From Sympetrum striolatum (Eukaryota; Arthropoda; Insecta; Odonata; Libellulidae): 64,000 nucleotides of DNA. This document shows, one piece after another, positions 21,690 through 34,800 of this stretch. The position numbers were made by a program, and so were the translations under genes. The notes below the pieces were generated by a model. It made no database searches. It was not told the DNA's origin and worked only from the letters and a program-made list of their open reading frames with translations. Positions within the stretch are counted from its first letter, which is position 1. Every line of letters begins with the position of its first letter. The stretch is from the NCBI GenBank assembly GCA_947579665.1, contig OX388341.1:8298752-8362751 (forward strand), read 5' to 3'.

Positions 21690-22030
21690 ATATATTACGA
21701 GTAAAATGTTGCTTGCATTCTGTAAGCGTTTTGATAACACAAATGTGAAGTCGACATCATATCGAGAGGGTCCTCGAAAGTAGAAAAAGTATTGAAAATA
21801 TTCTTAAAATTCGCTGCAATTAATCCGTCCGGCTAGAACCCGGGTCTTCCTGGCAATACTTACAATGCAGCACAACAGAAGATCACCATATATATCTAAC
21901 TATGTGTGAAAATTCAAGCAGAAATATTGGCTGCAACTGCCTCAAACGACGTCCTACTTTTCCCTTATATTCCTTATGTGAGAAATTGTAATGTGCTCTG
22001 GCATCGAACCCAGGAATTATTTATTTTTTT
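21690..22030 (-). repeat. TTCGA-module repeat, inverted copy
   Basis: Reverse-oriented counterpart of 24600-24950: CGAGTAAAATGTTGCTTGCA at one end, then CTTCCTGG, GCAGAAATATTGGCTGCAAC and CATCGAACCCAGG. Confidence 0.7.
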
Positions 22031-22217
22031 CTTAAACCGTGCCTTAATATTCATCTTCTAGCAAAGCAAGAACTTCCTATAATTTCGAAGTGCATACAAA
22101 AATGAAAAACTACCTCATGTACTTTAAATGGGACCCAGGAGATTTTCTGTGAATTTCAGTAATGTTTTCGATAGATCATGACCATATCTATAGTTTTGAT
22201 TCAAGAATACCCTTGAT

Positions 22218-22526
22218 ACCAAGGGTAGAGCAGCCCGATTTGTTTACGGGGATTTCAGGTTTGACAGCAGCGTTACGGCAATGATAGAGTCCCTCGGTTG
22301 GAATTCACTACAGATTAGAAGATCTGAATATCGTCGGAAACTTTTCGAAAAGTTCATTTGTTCAGAATTTATAGACGAAGTAAGTGAAATATTAGTGCCA
22401 GTAAGGAGCAAACGCGATCTCCGAGAGGCATCGACGAAGCGTTAAAGGGAAGTAATCACAAGGACGGATAATTACTTTTGGCCGTTTTTTCCCCAGGCTA
22501 TTAGAGATGCTAATCGGGAGGAATGA
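22218..22526 (+). pseudogene. CR1/L2-like LINE RT, C-terminal fragment
   Basis: Read from about 22218, the frame gives RAARFVYGDFRFDSSVTAM and SLGWNSLQIRRSEYRRKLF. After one in-frame stop at about 22442, DNYFWPFFPQAIRDANREE follows and ends in TGA at 22524-22526. A (K/Q)RRAARF motif, a W-x2-L-x2-RR motif and a terminal FFPxAIRxWN-like box are typical ends of CR1/L2-type LINE ORF2. The following 70 bp (a GC-rich hairpin, CCCCTGCC..GGCTCGCAGGG, then ATCTAAATCTAAA) looks like its 3' UTR and tail. Confidence 0.7.
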
Positions 22527-22599
22527 ATCATGTTGGTATTTAACACCCCCTGCCATACGCCTCTGGCGGCTCGCAGGGTACATATCTAAATCTAAAGCA

Positions 22600-23150
22600 A
22601 GAACTTCCTTTCATTTCGATAAGTGTATAAAAAAATTAATGAAAAACTACCCCTATGTGTTTTCTATGGGAGATATATTTACCGCCCGGCATCGAACCCG
22701 GGTCTTTCCGACGATAAATACTATTCAGCACAATAGAAGATCACAATCTCTATGTGTGAAAATTCAAGCAGGAATATTTGCTGCAACTGCCTCAAACGAC
22801 ATCCTAATTTTCACATGTATTTCTTATGTGAGAAATTGTAATGTGCTCTGTCCACCCAGGAACAGCATGGTCTTATAATTTTTTTCTTAAACTTATTTTT
22901 AATATACATATTCTAGCAGAGCGAGAACTTCCTATCATTTCGATAAGTGCATAAAAAAATAATGAATAACTACCTATGAATACTACCGAAAAATCGGGAC
23001 TTTAGGGCCCTCTGGAATCGAACCCATGACACTGAGGTTCAAAATCGCAATTTTTCTGGCGGTTAAACGTTATGGCCAATACGTCGTAAAAATGTTAAGT
23101 CAATGACGCCTGTGAATAAGTATCCTATCTATATCTATATCTTGGCCTTT
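22600..23150 (-). repeat. TTCGA-module repeat, inverted block
   Basis: Inverted boxes at about 22688 (CATCGAACCCGGG), 22850 and 23015 (GGAATCGAACCCATGACACT). The last is the mirror of 19560-19600 in the forward array, including the flanking TATCCTATCTATAT. Confidence 0.7.
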
Positions 23151-23312
23151 AGAACGTTCAGAACAGATATTAAAAGATTGTTAGACATTTTAACGGAAAT
23201 AAATTTCTTATGATCGATGATATGGATTTATGTGTGCTTTAACAAACAGATTTTGTTGATGAATACCAAATTTTAATGGCGAGTTCGGGCTTAGAATAAA
23301 TTAATACTTACT

Positions 23313-23640
23313 GCAACAAGGATAACATATAAAAGTGAATCATGCATAGATCATGCGTTTCTCAGGTCTAGAGATAATATTGAGTGTTCAGCACAAGCAG
23401 TAGACTTAGGCCTTGCCGACCACAATCTAATTAAATGTGATTTGAAATTGGAGATTAAAAATTATAGTAGAAAGATGGACGTGAACTTCGATACTAAGGT
23501 CGAATTTTCTCGTTTAAAAGAATATTTATATCGTTGCGCATGGGATGAAATATATCAACAAAATAACGTAAATATAGCATATAATATATTTATAGAAAAA
23601 TTGAATCAAGGGATCCAATGTGCTACTTACTCTTTAGCTA
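23313..23640 (+). pseudogene. LINE AP-endonuclease C-terminal fragment
   Basis: The frame reads CIDHAFLRSRDNIECSAQAV, then LGLADHNLIKCDL. These match the IDHIF and SDH motifs at the end of APE-type LINE endonucleases, followed by a linker-like helix rich in Lys and Asn. Its downstream partner should be an RT on the same strand, but the adjacent RT is on the opposite strand. Confidence 0.65.
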
Positions 23641-24391
23641 ACCATAATGTTAGTGGCTTTATATTAGAAACATAAGCACCTCCCCAGCAAATTAGGCCAT
23701 ATTGAAGCCTTGAGACAACAAGGGAACAATACACATAACGTAGTACATGTACAGGACACAGATGTCTCAGAAAGTAAAGTTTCCTTAAAGTTACAGTTAT
23801 TTCCCCTTTCAATTTGTTTATGTGTAACTTCCAATTAATATTATTATCAATCACAAGCCCTAAATATTTAATACTTTCCACTGTTTAAATTTTTATACAT
23901 TGCGAACGCAAAACACCTTTACAAGAAAGTTATTCATAAAAAAAATCACTTGGGATCTCGGATTTTCCCGTGAGAGTAAATACAATAAATTTTGTTTTAT
24001 TACTAAGTACTAAGTTGTTCATACTAAACCAATATCTTATTCGTTCTAAATCGCTCTGTAATAATGACTTAATGTTTTTTAAATCATTTGAGGCATAAAT
24101 TAGTGCCGTGTCATCGGCAAAAGAAATTAATTTCCTATTAAAAGTGCCAGTACATAAGTTATTAACATAAATTGAGAATAATATTGGTCCTAGTACTGAG
24201 CCTTGAGGAACTCCAGAGTTTATTGGAATATAGTGACTATAACAATCGTCGATTTTCACACACTGAGTTCTCCCAAAAAGATAGCTGCTGAACCATTCAT
24301 TTGCAACACCTCTGACATCAGCTTGCATTAATCTACTTAGCAATATTTCGTGATTCACACAGTCAAGGGCTTTTGTTATATCGATGAACAA
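23627..24391 (-). pseudogene. LINE reverse transcriptase fragment
   Basis: RT core from IDITKALDCVNHEILLSRL through NSGVPQGSVLGPILFSIYVN and the active site FADDTALIY. A break near 23880-23930 follows, then YLGLVIDNNINWKLHI and a thumb region. This is the DxSKAFDxVNH / GVPQGSVLGP / FADD pattern of CR1/Jockey-type LINEs. It is truncated on both sides, and its 3' end abuts the endonuclease fragment tail-to-tail at about 23630. Confidence 0.8.
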
Positions 24392-24429
24392 GCCAGCTAT
24401 TTTTTTCCTTCATTAAGGCTTTCATTTAT

Positions 24430-24950
24430 ATTGTTACCAAAATGTAAGAAGACCCGAGTTCGATGCCGAGCGGTAAATATATCTCCCATTTCAAATAAAT
24501 TGGGGATAGTTTTTCATTATTTTTTTGATGCACTTATGGAAATGATAAGAAGTTCTTACTTTACTAGAAGATGTATATTAAGACTGCATTTAAGAAAAAC
24601 ATTTTGACAAGACCATGCTGTATCTGGGTTCGATACTAGAGCACATTACAATTTCTCACATAAGGAATATATGTGAAAAGTAAGATGCCGTTTGAGGCAG
24701 TTGCAGCAAATATTTCTGCTTGGGTTTTCACACATAGTTAGAGATGGTGAACTTCTGTTCTGTTGCATAGTAAGTATCACCAGGAAGACCCGAGTTTGAT
24801 TCCGGACGGATAAATTGCAGCGAATTTTAAGAATATTTTCAATACTTTTACTACTTTTGAGGACCCTCTCGATATGATGTCGACTTGAAATTTTTGTTAT
24901 CAACATGCTTGCAGAATGCAAGCAACATTTTACTCGTAGCCATATAGAAT
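24430..24950 (+). repeat. TTCGA-module repeat, forward block
   Basis: Three modules at about 24455, 24626 and 24790 (period about 165-170 bp). The block ends in GAATGCAAGCAACATTTTAC, the best-preserved terminus of the family. Confidence 0.7.
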
Positions 24951-25566
24951 TAACGCTTTGCAGCGGTATTCTCTGAGATTTACAAAAGGAAACCTTATGC
25001 CAGGATAAGCAAGCTTTCCCCTTTCTATCTCTTAGGCGACCTATGGTGGGTTTAAAGACTTTTTAAAGACTACACGTTGACTGTGATTCTTCTTTCATAT
25101 AATCCTTGAGTTTTAAACTGAAGGAATGACTTCGGCGTTCGAATTTTGCTTCTTCGGTTCGTTTTCATTTCGGTTCGATGCCCTGCCCTTGAAAGTCCTC
25201 GATGCCTTTTTTTTCACAAGTTCACAACGATTTATAATTCTCTTCAGTAAGTAGAATGCTATTTCATCATGTTATTTTATACGGCTGTAGTTTCATGCTA
25301 TATGATCAGAAAACCTACTAGTTTTTCCACAATAATTCATGAATATTATTGAGTAAGGGTAAAGCATTGTTTTCTTTCTGCGTGGTTGATTTCCCAAGAC
25401 TTGGTTTATTCCTGTGAATTCTAAACTTTTATATCCTTCGCTTAATCACTTAATATTCGCATTTAAAGGGATTTGATTTAGTTATTCTTTTTCATGAATG
25501 ACCCTTTTCCTGTCAAAATATCTGCGTTATCTTATACTGATACGATTCAATTTGGCTTTCCAGACG

Positions 25567-25861
25567 ATGGGTCGTCGATCGAAGAAGGATTTGGAGAGGA
25601 GGTTCCTCTATGAGAGACGGGTTCTGTTCTCGATGACGGCTATTTGTGGAGTGTGCATCATCCTCTGGATCATTGCCATTGCGTCCTCTTACTGGTTCTG
25701 GGTTTTCAGCGAAAGTGCTCCTGAGGACTTGCCCACCACCAGACAAGGAGGAATTTTCATCAATGAGACCAGGAGGTTCTTCCTGCGCTCCCACTCCGGC
25801 ATCTGGAGGATTTGCCGCACCACTTACGCCAACAACGCCATAGACCAACGAGCAATCTTCA
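25567..25861 (+). CDS. claudin-like gene, coding exon 1
   Basis: Preceded by the acceptor CTTTCCAG (25556-25563) and ended by TTCA|GTGAGT. Encodes residues 1-98: a basic N-terminus, TM1, the W-rich start of loop 1 and GIWRIC. An in-frame ATG at 25498 lies before the acceptor and is disfavoured. Confidence 0.85.
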
Positions 25862-28800
25862 GTGAGTTGACATTTTCTTCTTACTACCACAAGGGTGAAT
25901 ATTTTATCCATACCGGAGGTATATAGGATAAACACGATGATGTAAAGAAGACAGCGATAGAATACGAGACAAGTGTACACACTTGTGAGTCCACTTATAT
26001 CATTATTTACTACCATTATTTACTAGTCGTCCAATATATCAACAACAAAGACAAATGAATTGCGATATACGTTTAGGCGAGCACTAAGCGGTACTCAATG
26101 TATTCACAGGGACGTTAATCGGCCGCGGTTACGAAAACTTCGGTTACCGTTGGTGCACTCCAAACTTAAGTTAATATTTAACCTCGGTCAGCTAACGGTG
26201 GATTTAACCGAGATTGGTGCACTCGGGCCTAAGTGTAACAGTCGGGAATTAGAAAATGTACAAGCGTTACGATTTGTAAAGAATCTCTACGATGAAGCGT
26301 TACTCAAAAGATTCTGGGAATGGATTCTGGGATGGGAATTATTAAAAGATCGATTATTATTTAAAAGGAAAATTTATAAATAATTTTAGAGAATACATTC
26401 TCAGAAGATGTAACCGATATAATTCGACCTCCTTGATATAAAGTTCATTCCGATACTGTGAGGAAGATATGGGAAATAGACGATGGTACTAATCGATTCA
26501 AGAATTTTTCCGCCAACGATAGGTGAAAGAAATCGCTTAGGAGAATAGAGTCATGGTGCCCTTGTCACAAGCCGAAAGGCGGTTTGCAGGGTCCTTACTT
26601 AGACAGACATACTAGAACAATCACCATAAGGATTGTAGATAGAAGGATATTGGGCAAAGTTTATTGGTATAAGATCGGTATTCAGAAAGGGAAGGGCTAT
26701 GATACAGAGTACTTATAGAACGGAGTATAGAATTTCAGATTTATATGTTGTATTGATGCTGAAAATACCTCTTAATGGGTTCAATAACCAAAGTAAATGG
26801 CAGTAAGGAATATTAGTCAAGATAGGAAAGTTGGAGAAATTTCGCACTTGGATAAAGCGAGTGAATCTAGTGAATGAGTATTGATTAGCACGGTTGGATG
26901 ACGTAGGCACCAATTATAATTAATTAATAATAATTATCGGAATCACATTCCCTACGTCTTCGCAAGGAATGCATTTCATTCGAGAGAGAGAAACTGTTGG
27001 AAAAAACAACTATTCAGTAATCTAGTATGACTCTTTGTCTTTCAATTCGTTGAATGTTTCATGCTATAAGATGATTCTTTGCTCATTTAAAGCAACAAAA
27101 TGGCGGACACCTTTTTCTAACCAATTTCGAGAAAAAGTAAGGAAATCAACTAGGTTAACAGTAATGGACTATCAAGTTTCTTTTACCACGTCAATTTACA
27201 AGGCTTCTAGAAATGGAATATGAAAAAATGTTTCATTTTATCTGCTACCCTATGAATACGGTAGATTTTTCGTAAGCACTGCGCGGTCCGGCTGGGCGCC
27301 ATAGAATCCCCAAATCAAGTTTCGGTGTATTTTTGGTTTTGTTGAGCCGAAAATTTGGCTTCTTTTATGTTAAATTCTGGCAAATTACGTTAAAAACTTA
27401 TTTGAATACACTATAAGATATGAATTTGAGACCTTTAATTTAGGTAATAAATGCGGAATTGAGAAAATTTGGCACATTAGTGACATATGTCTATATTATA
27501 TTTTTATCAGTAAAAAGAATTATGGCGATGTTTCCATTTTCTATGCTTTTCAAAAATACTGTTAACAGAATTTAGAAAAATTCACATCTGGCTATTTTAC
27601 CCGACTGTTATTTTATGGGCCCTGAGTTGAGTCTTTGAGTTGTTATACGGAAAAAACTTGTCTTTAATAAAGGCAACTAAGTTATATTTTGACAGTAGTA
27701 GCCATGGCATAAGTATTGATGAATTAGTTAACAATCAGTCATCAGTTAACCTTCCCGAAGCATTTGCAGAAACAAAACATGAAGAACTTGTAGAGAGACT
27801 GCCAGTTTTTGCTATCTTTGGGGCAACTGAACAATATTTTGAAGTTCCCAGCATACCATCTGTGAGTGATTAAGCATTAATGAGGTCTCAATGATAAGGT
27901 TCGAGTTTGTGATACGACTACATAAAACACTGAGGGTTGAAATATTCTGTATTTTCTTGTCTCATTAGAGAAAAAATTTGCAGAGGATGTTTTTATCATG
28001 CAGGTCACGCACATGTGAAATTGCTTAATGAGTTGCAAATTGCTCCTACGAAAAATTTGGGAACTCTTCGGGTCGAAATATCCCTCTTTTCGAAAGGTTT
28101 TTGAGAGCATGGCTTCAAGGAAAGAGGGAGAACTGTAAACCTGGAATGTAAGACTGGGGTGCATAAAAAGTGCTCAAGAACGCAGCGGGAAAAATCTTAG
28201 ATTTTGTTCGGTAGCATCTACAGAAAAATCACCAAAAGACAATCGAGAGCTCACTGCTATAACGCTGTTGCTAAATTCACTCTTGCTTTAAGAATAATGG
28301 ATGAATGTATTTTCATTATTTATTCGTCTAAAGTTTGTAAAAATTTAATTTCAGCATTCAAAAGTTATCATTGAGAGGCATGAAGGTCCTCAAACCGAGA
28401 TCTTCCTTGAGGGCCGTACTCCGCCAAGCGGATTTGCCCATGCAGTGTTGTCGAAAATTCGTTATTGTTATCGGGGGAGCATATTGAGGCAAGGTTTTAT
28501 TTCCGATTCCTCTTCAGAGAACTTCAAAGAATAGCATGGTATAAATATCTTCATGTCCCCCGGAGTCTCTCTCAACAATTTTCCTCGCTTTAGGTAAAAC
28601 TTTTCTCTAAAACAAGAGTCCGCCATTTTGTTACATATAATATGCAAATATTCATTTGTAATCATTAACTTTCAGGGTTGTGAAAGATAAAGTATACTTT
28701 TATAACATGGAGTTGTGTTTTATCCGAAAACTTACCTTTAATTGGTTCGTTTTGAAGTTGAAGAATTTCGCGAGAATTCGAAGACCGGCATTTTTCGCCA

Positions 28801-31800
28801 AATTTGGTCAACTTTGAGCCCCTGTAGAATTGTAATGCGCAGAAATCAGCAAAAATTATTTCGCAGTTATATGCAGAATTTATTCCAGAATGACAATGCG
28901 AAATTTCAAAGTCCGCACTAAAAAAAACACTTTCGTATTTTTTGCCAGCTTTTTCGATTCTGCGCGACGAGGCGTTTTCATCAATTTCCACGATGTAACA
29001 CTGGAGCCAATCCTGGGTCGGAAAAGACCCTAATCACTCGATTGCACAGTCAAACAAAAATTCGTAACGATTCCGACGAAATGTTAAGGAAGTAAAAAAA
29101 TGTGTTCGTCACCTACGTGGCTCAAGTTGAAACTCGAAGAGTAACATGTAAAGCGGTTGTATGAAGCTGTTGGTAGCGAGAAAATTCTGAAAAGTACAAA
29201 CTAAATACCGTATTTTAATTCAACAATCATACCAATTTTGTCTATAGCGATTCATAAAATTGATTTTTTTATTTTTTAACCATCTTAGTTTGTTTAGAGG
29301 TGGTTCTTTTGGCTCATACTTTGTAATTTCTATATTGAGTCATTTACAAATTTTGATCTGTCGAAGCAATATTAATCTATTTAAAATTTTCAGTATTTCG
29401 CTTTTAATTTTGAGAGAAGTTTTAAATTATACAATATTTAAGCGAAATTCTAAATTAGTTAGAATTTTTGAAAGCGAGGAAATGAGCTTGATTCATTATG
29501 TTTATTTGATCCCATGTAGATTTTGGTCCATGTGTCGCGAATATTTGTGGAGAAAGATACTAATTGTAAAAACACAGAACTAGATAGATTCACAAGAATT
29601 AAGATATCTAATTCTCACGACAAGCTTTCTTTCAGTCTGGCAGGATACCCTATCAATGTAGCTTACCCAATAAGTGATTAATGCTGATAGAATAATTAGC
29701 TTTCTTAAATTTTCTATATATAGCATCCACCTGAACACCAACTTAAAATGTTTTTAAGATTTACTTTGATATGTAACCAGATTTTTGGTGATTGAATCAT
29801 GTTGAATGTCCCAGGTGAAAACAATCCTTTTTATTGACATTAAAGTGTTTGGATATGTTTAATAATCAAAGGCAATAATTAAGCTAGACAGGATTAAAAT
29901 TGAAATTGGTCTATCATTCAAAACATTTGCTACAGGAATTCAAAATAGGCTCAACATGGTTAATCCCAAGGGTATTAGGAGTTCAGTAAGCTAATCACGT
30001 AACTGCCCGTGCTTTATAACATCGCGCTAAGGAACGCCTGAAAACTTCGCCCAATGCGATTACATATCTCAAGGCGCAGTTTTCAACGTCGGCGCAGTCG
30101 GGGCATTGCTAAATACATTAAAAGTGATATTCATTGCATACTTATGAATTGATGTGTCTTGATTTAGAAATTTATTTTACCAAAGTTTGTACTATTAATG
30201 TTTCTCATGGATATAAAGATGTATATTTGTAATATAGTTTCTTTTTGGTTCTTAAGAGGGCATATTCTTTTTATACATGTAAGCGAATTATCAGCTTCTT
30301 CAGATGTATATCTTCTTTGTGCATAAATCGTTGAACTGCTCATGCTTTGTGCAATAAAAATACATAGATAAATAAAGTAATACAATTAAAGAAAGTATCA
30401 TATCAGCGGTGGAATACACTACTTTCCCAATTAAAGGATAGGAGATAGAAGGTTGCCATTCATCTTAGAATGCAATGTATTTATGATAAAAGTATCTCTT
30501 CAGTTATTTCTATCAGTAGATTCGCACTAGTTTTTCACATCTACTTTATTTGTGACAGGGTTAATGCTGTGAATAATACATATTTCCTAAGATTCACTTA
30601 CGTTTTTTGTATCCACAACAAAATTTTTCCTTTTCAATATCAAATAAAACATTATTTATGATTTTTATTTACTAATAAGATTAAATTGTTGATGGATTGA
30701 ATTAAAAAAAATACTTATAGTTTAAATGTGTAGAAAAACGCCTTCGAGAAGAAGAGTAAAAACATTTCTGGTAAAATTATCGCTTAGGACTGTTTGGGAA
30801 TTTTTTTTAATACTAGTAATAGCCCGATTTCCGATAATTTTACCCAAACTTTTCACCAAAGTTTATACTAATAATATTAAATTCACTCTAGTACGACACA
30901 CTTAAGGCAAACACACTGATTCCAACGTGAATTACAATCGTCTATTAATAAATTACTTGGCTTATTACTCGAAGTGTTTTGATTTCACAATGTATAAGCA
31001 GTTAGTTCAAAAATCTAAAGATGTAACACTGACAAATACCCGAAGATATTGATTTTAAGCTTACATTTATGTCAGGAATGAACGATTTTAAAAACGTTTT
31101 CACTAATAAGATTCTAAATGAAAATTCTTAATTGTAAGGTGATTATTACATTCACAATTAAGGGCTATTTATTGATTCTATAAAAGTAAAGCACCGTGTG
31201 TATTTACTAGAATATGTGGAGGTATTGACGTGCATCTTCGAGCGGGCGGCAAAGAATCCGATAATTCCTCAATAACATTATGGACTCCCTCTTTAGGGAT
31301 ACGATATAATTTTATAAAATCGCTGTCCGCCACATCAAAGGGATTGTTACTGTCTCTCAATCTCTTTCTCGTTACTCTTAAATAATTCCACCTCCTACGT
31401 CTCTCCTCCAAAACCGCAGCCAAAAGAAGATGCCCGACCATGTTGTCACTGCCGGTAACTACGTAACTACACCTTTTCTGGAATCGTTACGATCTCACAC
31501 TCGTTTCGATTCTTAGTGAGATCTAAAATTGCATTTTTGAGATCTCGCGAGTTACTGCGAAAACATGGCCGACTTCTCACTTTATTGGGACTTCTCACTC
31601 GAAGTGATAGTTACGCACTCGAAGCCCAGCGTTTGACTTTAACCAATGTCAGTCGTTTCCAACTTCCAAACGAGTCCCCATCAGATTTCTATTATTCTAT
31701 CAAAAACGCCGTACATGTTCTTTCACTCTCTTATACTGATGATAATTTTATTAATTTAATATTGGATGGTCTGAAGTCTGAACCTACTATTAAGTTTTAA

Positions 31801-34800
31801 AGTGGTGCAAAATTAAGCGACCCACCTCTCTGCCCAATCCATTAATCTCAAATTTCACACTCAAATGGCCTGTAACGTGGACTATCTAGAAAAGTTCAAA
31901 TATCCTTTTGTTATCAAGATCAGTGCAAACACTTCACTCCATGATAAATTATATTTTGTTTTACTTTTCTTAAAATTTCATAGGTAGAGGTGTCTCTTAC
32001 GATAAGAGATTTATTTGTCTATAGCTTTTTAGGATGTATGGTATGGTAATGTTGGATCAAAGGTTTAATATTTAATCATTTAATGAAAAAATTGATTATC
32101 GCCAACTAATTTTGCATCAGGAATAAACATATTAAATATTTTCTATATTAATTTTGCTGAGAATGAAATATCTCAACAAAGTTTACAGTAGAGTGACATA
32201 GAAAGCCTAGAATCCTGTGACGAAAAATATATTTAATTTTTTAGAATAAATGAAGCTACCTTGTAATGTTAAAAACATTAGAAAATCTCAAAGGATAAAT
32301 TCATTTTTATTTTATAGGGCTATACTTGTATATTCGTATTTCCTAGGACTTTTAAATTAGAGTAATATCTATAAAATTGTAATAAATCATCATTAAAATT
32401 ATAATATATAGATTAAAATCAATTCAATGTACAATTTAGCTTGTTCTGGCACACTTATGTTGCAAAAAGTGTCTTAAATTATAGACAACAATATGTGAGT
32501 TTTTTAGCATTTATAGTTTTACCACCTGATTTCTGATTGTATTTTAAGTGAAAGGATTTAGTATGCCTTAGAGTTATAAAAAATATAATGCATATTACGC
32601 TTATCAGTTGAATGTACAACTGAACATGTTCCGGTGCACCAATGTTGCAAAATTACAGTTTTCGAAAATGCTGTAGGGATGCAATTGCCTGGGACGCAAA
32701 TGTCAGGAATGCAGCTGTCCTAATCGAGGGATGCAGGGTGCAAATGTCTGGAACTCAAATGTCCAGGATGCAATTGCCCGGGACGTAAATGCCCTAAAGC
32801 TGGTCAGATCACACCGATTACACGTCTATTTTTACGAAATGTCAATGAGACTTAAGAATGAGTGTAATTCCTGGGTAAGGTAAAGGAGTGTTGAGGTCAT
32901 CATAGAACCCCTCGTATCTCCAATCCGCATGGCTTTGGAAAAATTAGTTTCTCCTTATTTGTTTAAGTTAATAAAGAAACTGATTAAAATGAAATTTGTA
33001 GTACTTTCGATTTTTCACTCAGACTATTATCCAACGTAAATCATTTAAGATCTTAAAACGCAAAGCATACTCCAGGACAATATTCCACACTTTAACCAAA
33101 AACTTCGATTTCTTGTAATGCAGGTTCCACAATGTTCTAAACAGGTCCGACAGGTGAGTTTGTGCGAATATACCATGTGTTAATTGCTTTAGCTTGCAGA
33201 ATGCTAACTCAGTCCTAAGGAATGCAAACACCTTTTTCCCGAAGGAATGTCATAATCCTTTGGATGTGTTGTTGGCACGTTTCCGTTATGGCTGTTGCAT
33301 GAATAAAGCTGAAAATGGTCCTTGGTTCGACGTCTGTCGATGAAAATTCTTCTCTCATAAAATAACATATTGTGATAGACCTTAGAATTTTGACTTGTGG
33401 AATATGCTGCGGGAGTCATGGACTTCAATATTTCAAATAGGTCTTGATGGAGACCAGCAAAATTTTTTCGTCGATTCTACCATTATTGAACAGTTTTTGG
33501 AAACCTGAAATTTTTCGAGGCAGTTTCTGAAAATCTAGACAATTAAAAATTATGGGATTGTTTAATTCCCCAGTAGCAGAGAACGTTGTCACAACGTTGT
33601 ATCAACGTTGCTGCATCAACTTAAATGTTAAATTGCAACGTCAACGTTGTGACAAAGTTGCATCAACGTTATACTGCAACATTAATTTTTCATGTTGCAG
33701 AAAAAATGTATTCAACTTGTCACAACGTTGTGACAACGTTGCAAATTGCACGCATATATGTATATGAGTCGGTATTTAAGTAGGGCTACCATGAAAAATG
33801 TATTTTTTAATGAGTTCCTGCATCCATCAATTAATGGATATAAAAACTTCTTCCAAAACTGCTGGGAATAAGATGGGAGATAGACTGTCACCTTTTCGAA
33901 CTTTCTTCTCAATCTTGAATTCTGGGTAAATTCAATATTATCCCTTGGAATGTCTCAAATCTTCAGTTCCTTCTGTCGTTTCATCATTCGCTGGGTTTTG
34001 ACGACTTCCATTGCTTTGGCTCCGAGTTCTTTCTCATGAAGGGCTGAGAATATTCCTATGTTCCAGCTAAAACTCCTTGTTATTTGCAAGCTTATCGATG
34101 TTTATTTCCTGCTTCCCACAAGAAATGAACTTCTTCCGTTCCATTCGGGGGTTAAACGTCATTTGGCATTTTAAAATTGTGTGGTCACTCCCAGTGTTAA
34201 AGTTGTTATACCACACTCCTAGAAGGGAGTTCTTGCCAGGTTTTCATAGTTACTCTTGCTAATAAAGATTAGAGGTTTTTTTAAAACGAAAGAGCTTTAT
34301 TTACCTTTAAGGACGACCGGCGGAAAAAGAGAGCTGCAAGCCAAAAGAGCGAAGGCGGCAGAGAACCGTTGATGGATGCAGACAATTTCGCGTGACTAGG
34401 GCTACAATCACACGCACTCTGTTTTTAGGTGCAAACTGCTCATTGCTTACACATTCTACGAAAAAGGGAAAAGTGAGGAAGAGGCAACCAGGTAATTGGA
34501 GACTCTGACTGACTGACTGACTTGGAGGTTAGACCTGGTCGTCATGCGTTAAATTCGTGGCTAATTAAAACTAAGGAATCACAAGCTGCAAGATGGGAGC
34601 AAATCGGTATTCCTTCGCTGTATCCCTTTGGTATTCGAGGTCAGTTCAAAAATAAAAATATTTTCTCCACTCCATCCTTGGTATAACAGCTTTATACTGT
34701 GTGACTGTGCTTCCTAAATACGTCAAGGACATCCTCAATTTCGGTTTAAAGTTCGCACCTCCTCATCCCTCAGTTCTTCGACAGTTAAAAACCTCGTAGC

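Noticed and set aside
25513..26016. 167-residue frame on the - strand across coding exon 1
   Set aside because: Antisense shadow of the claudin-like exon; no domain of its own.
27640..27873. 77-residue + strand frame in intron 1
   Set aside because: Could be a decayed element, but nothing in it is identifiable.
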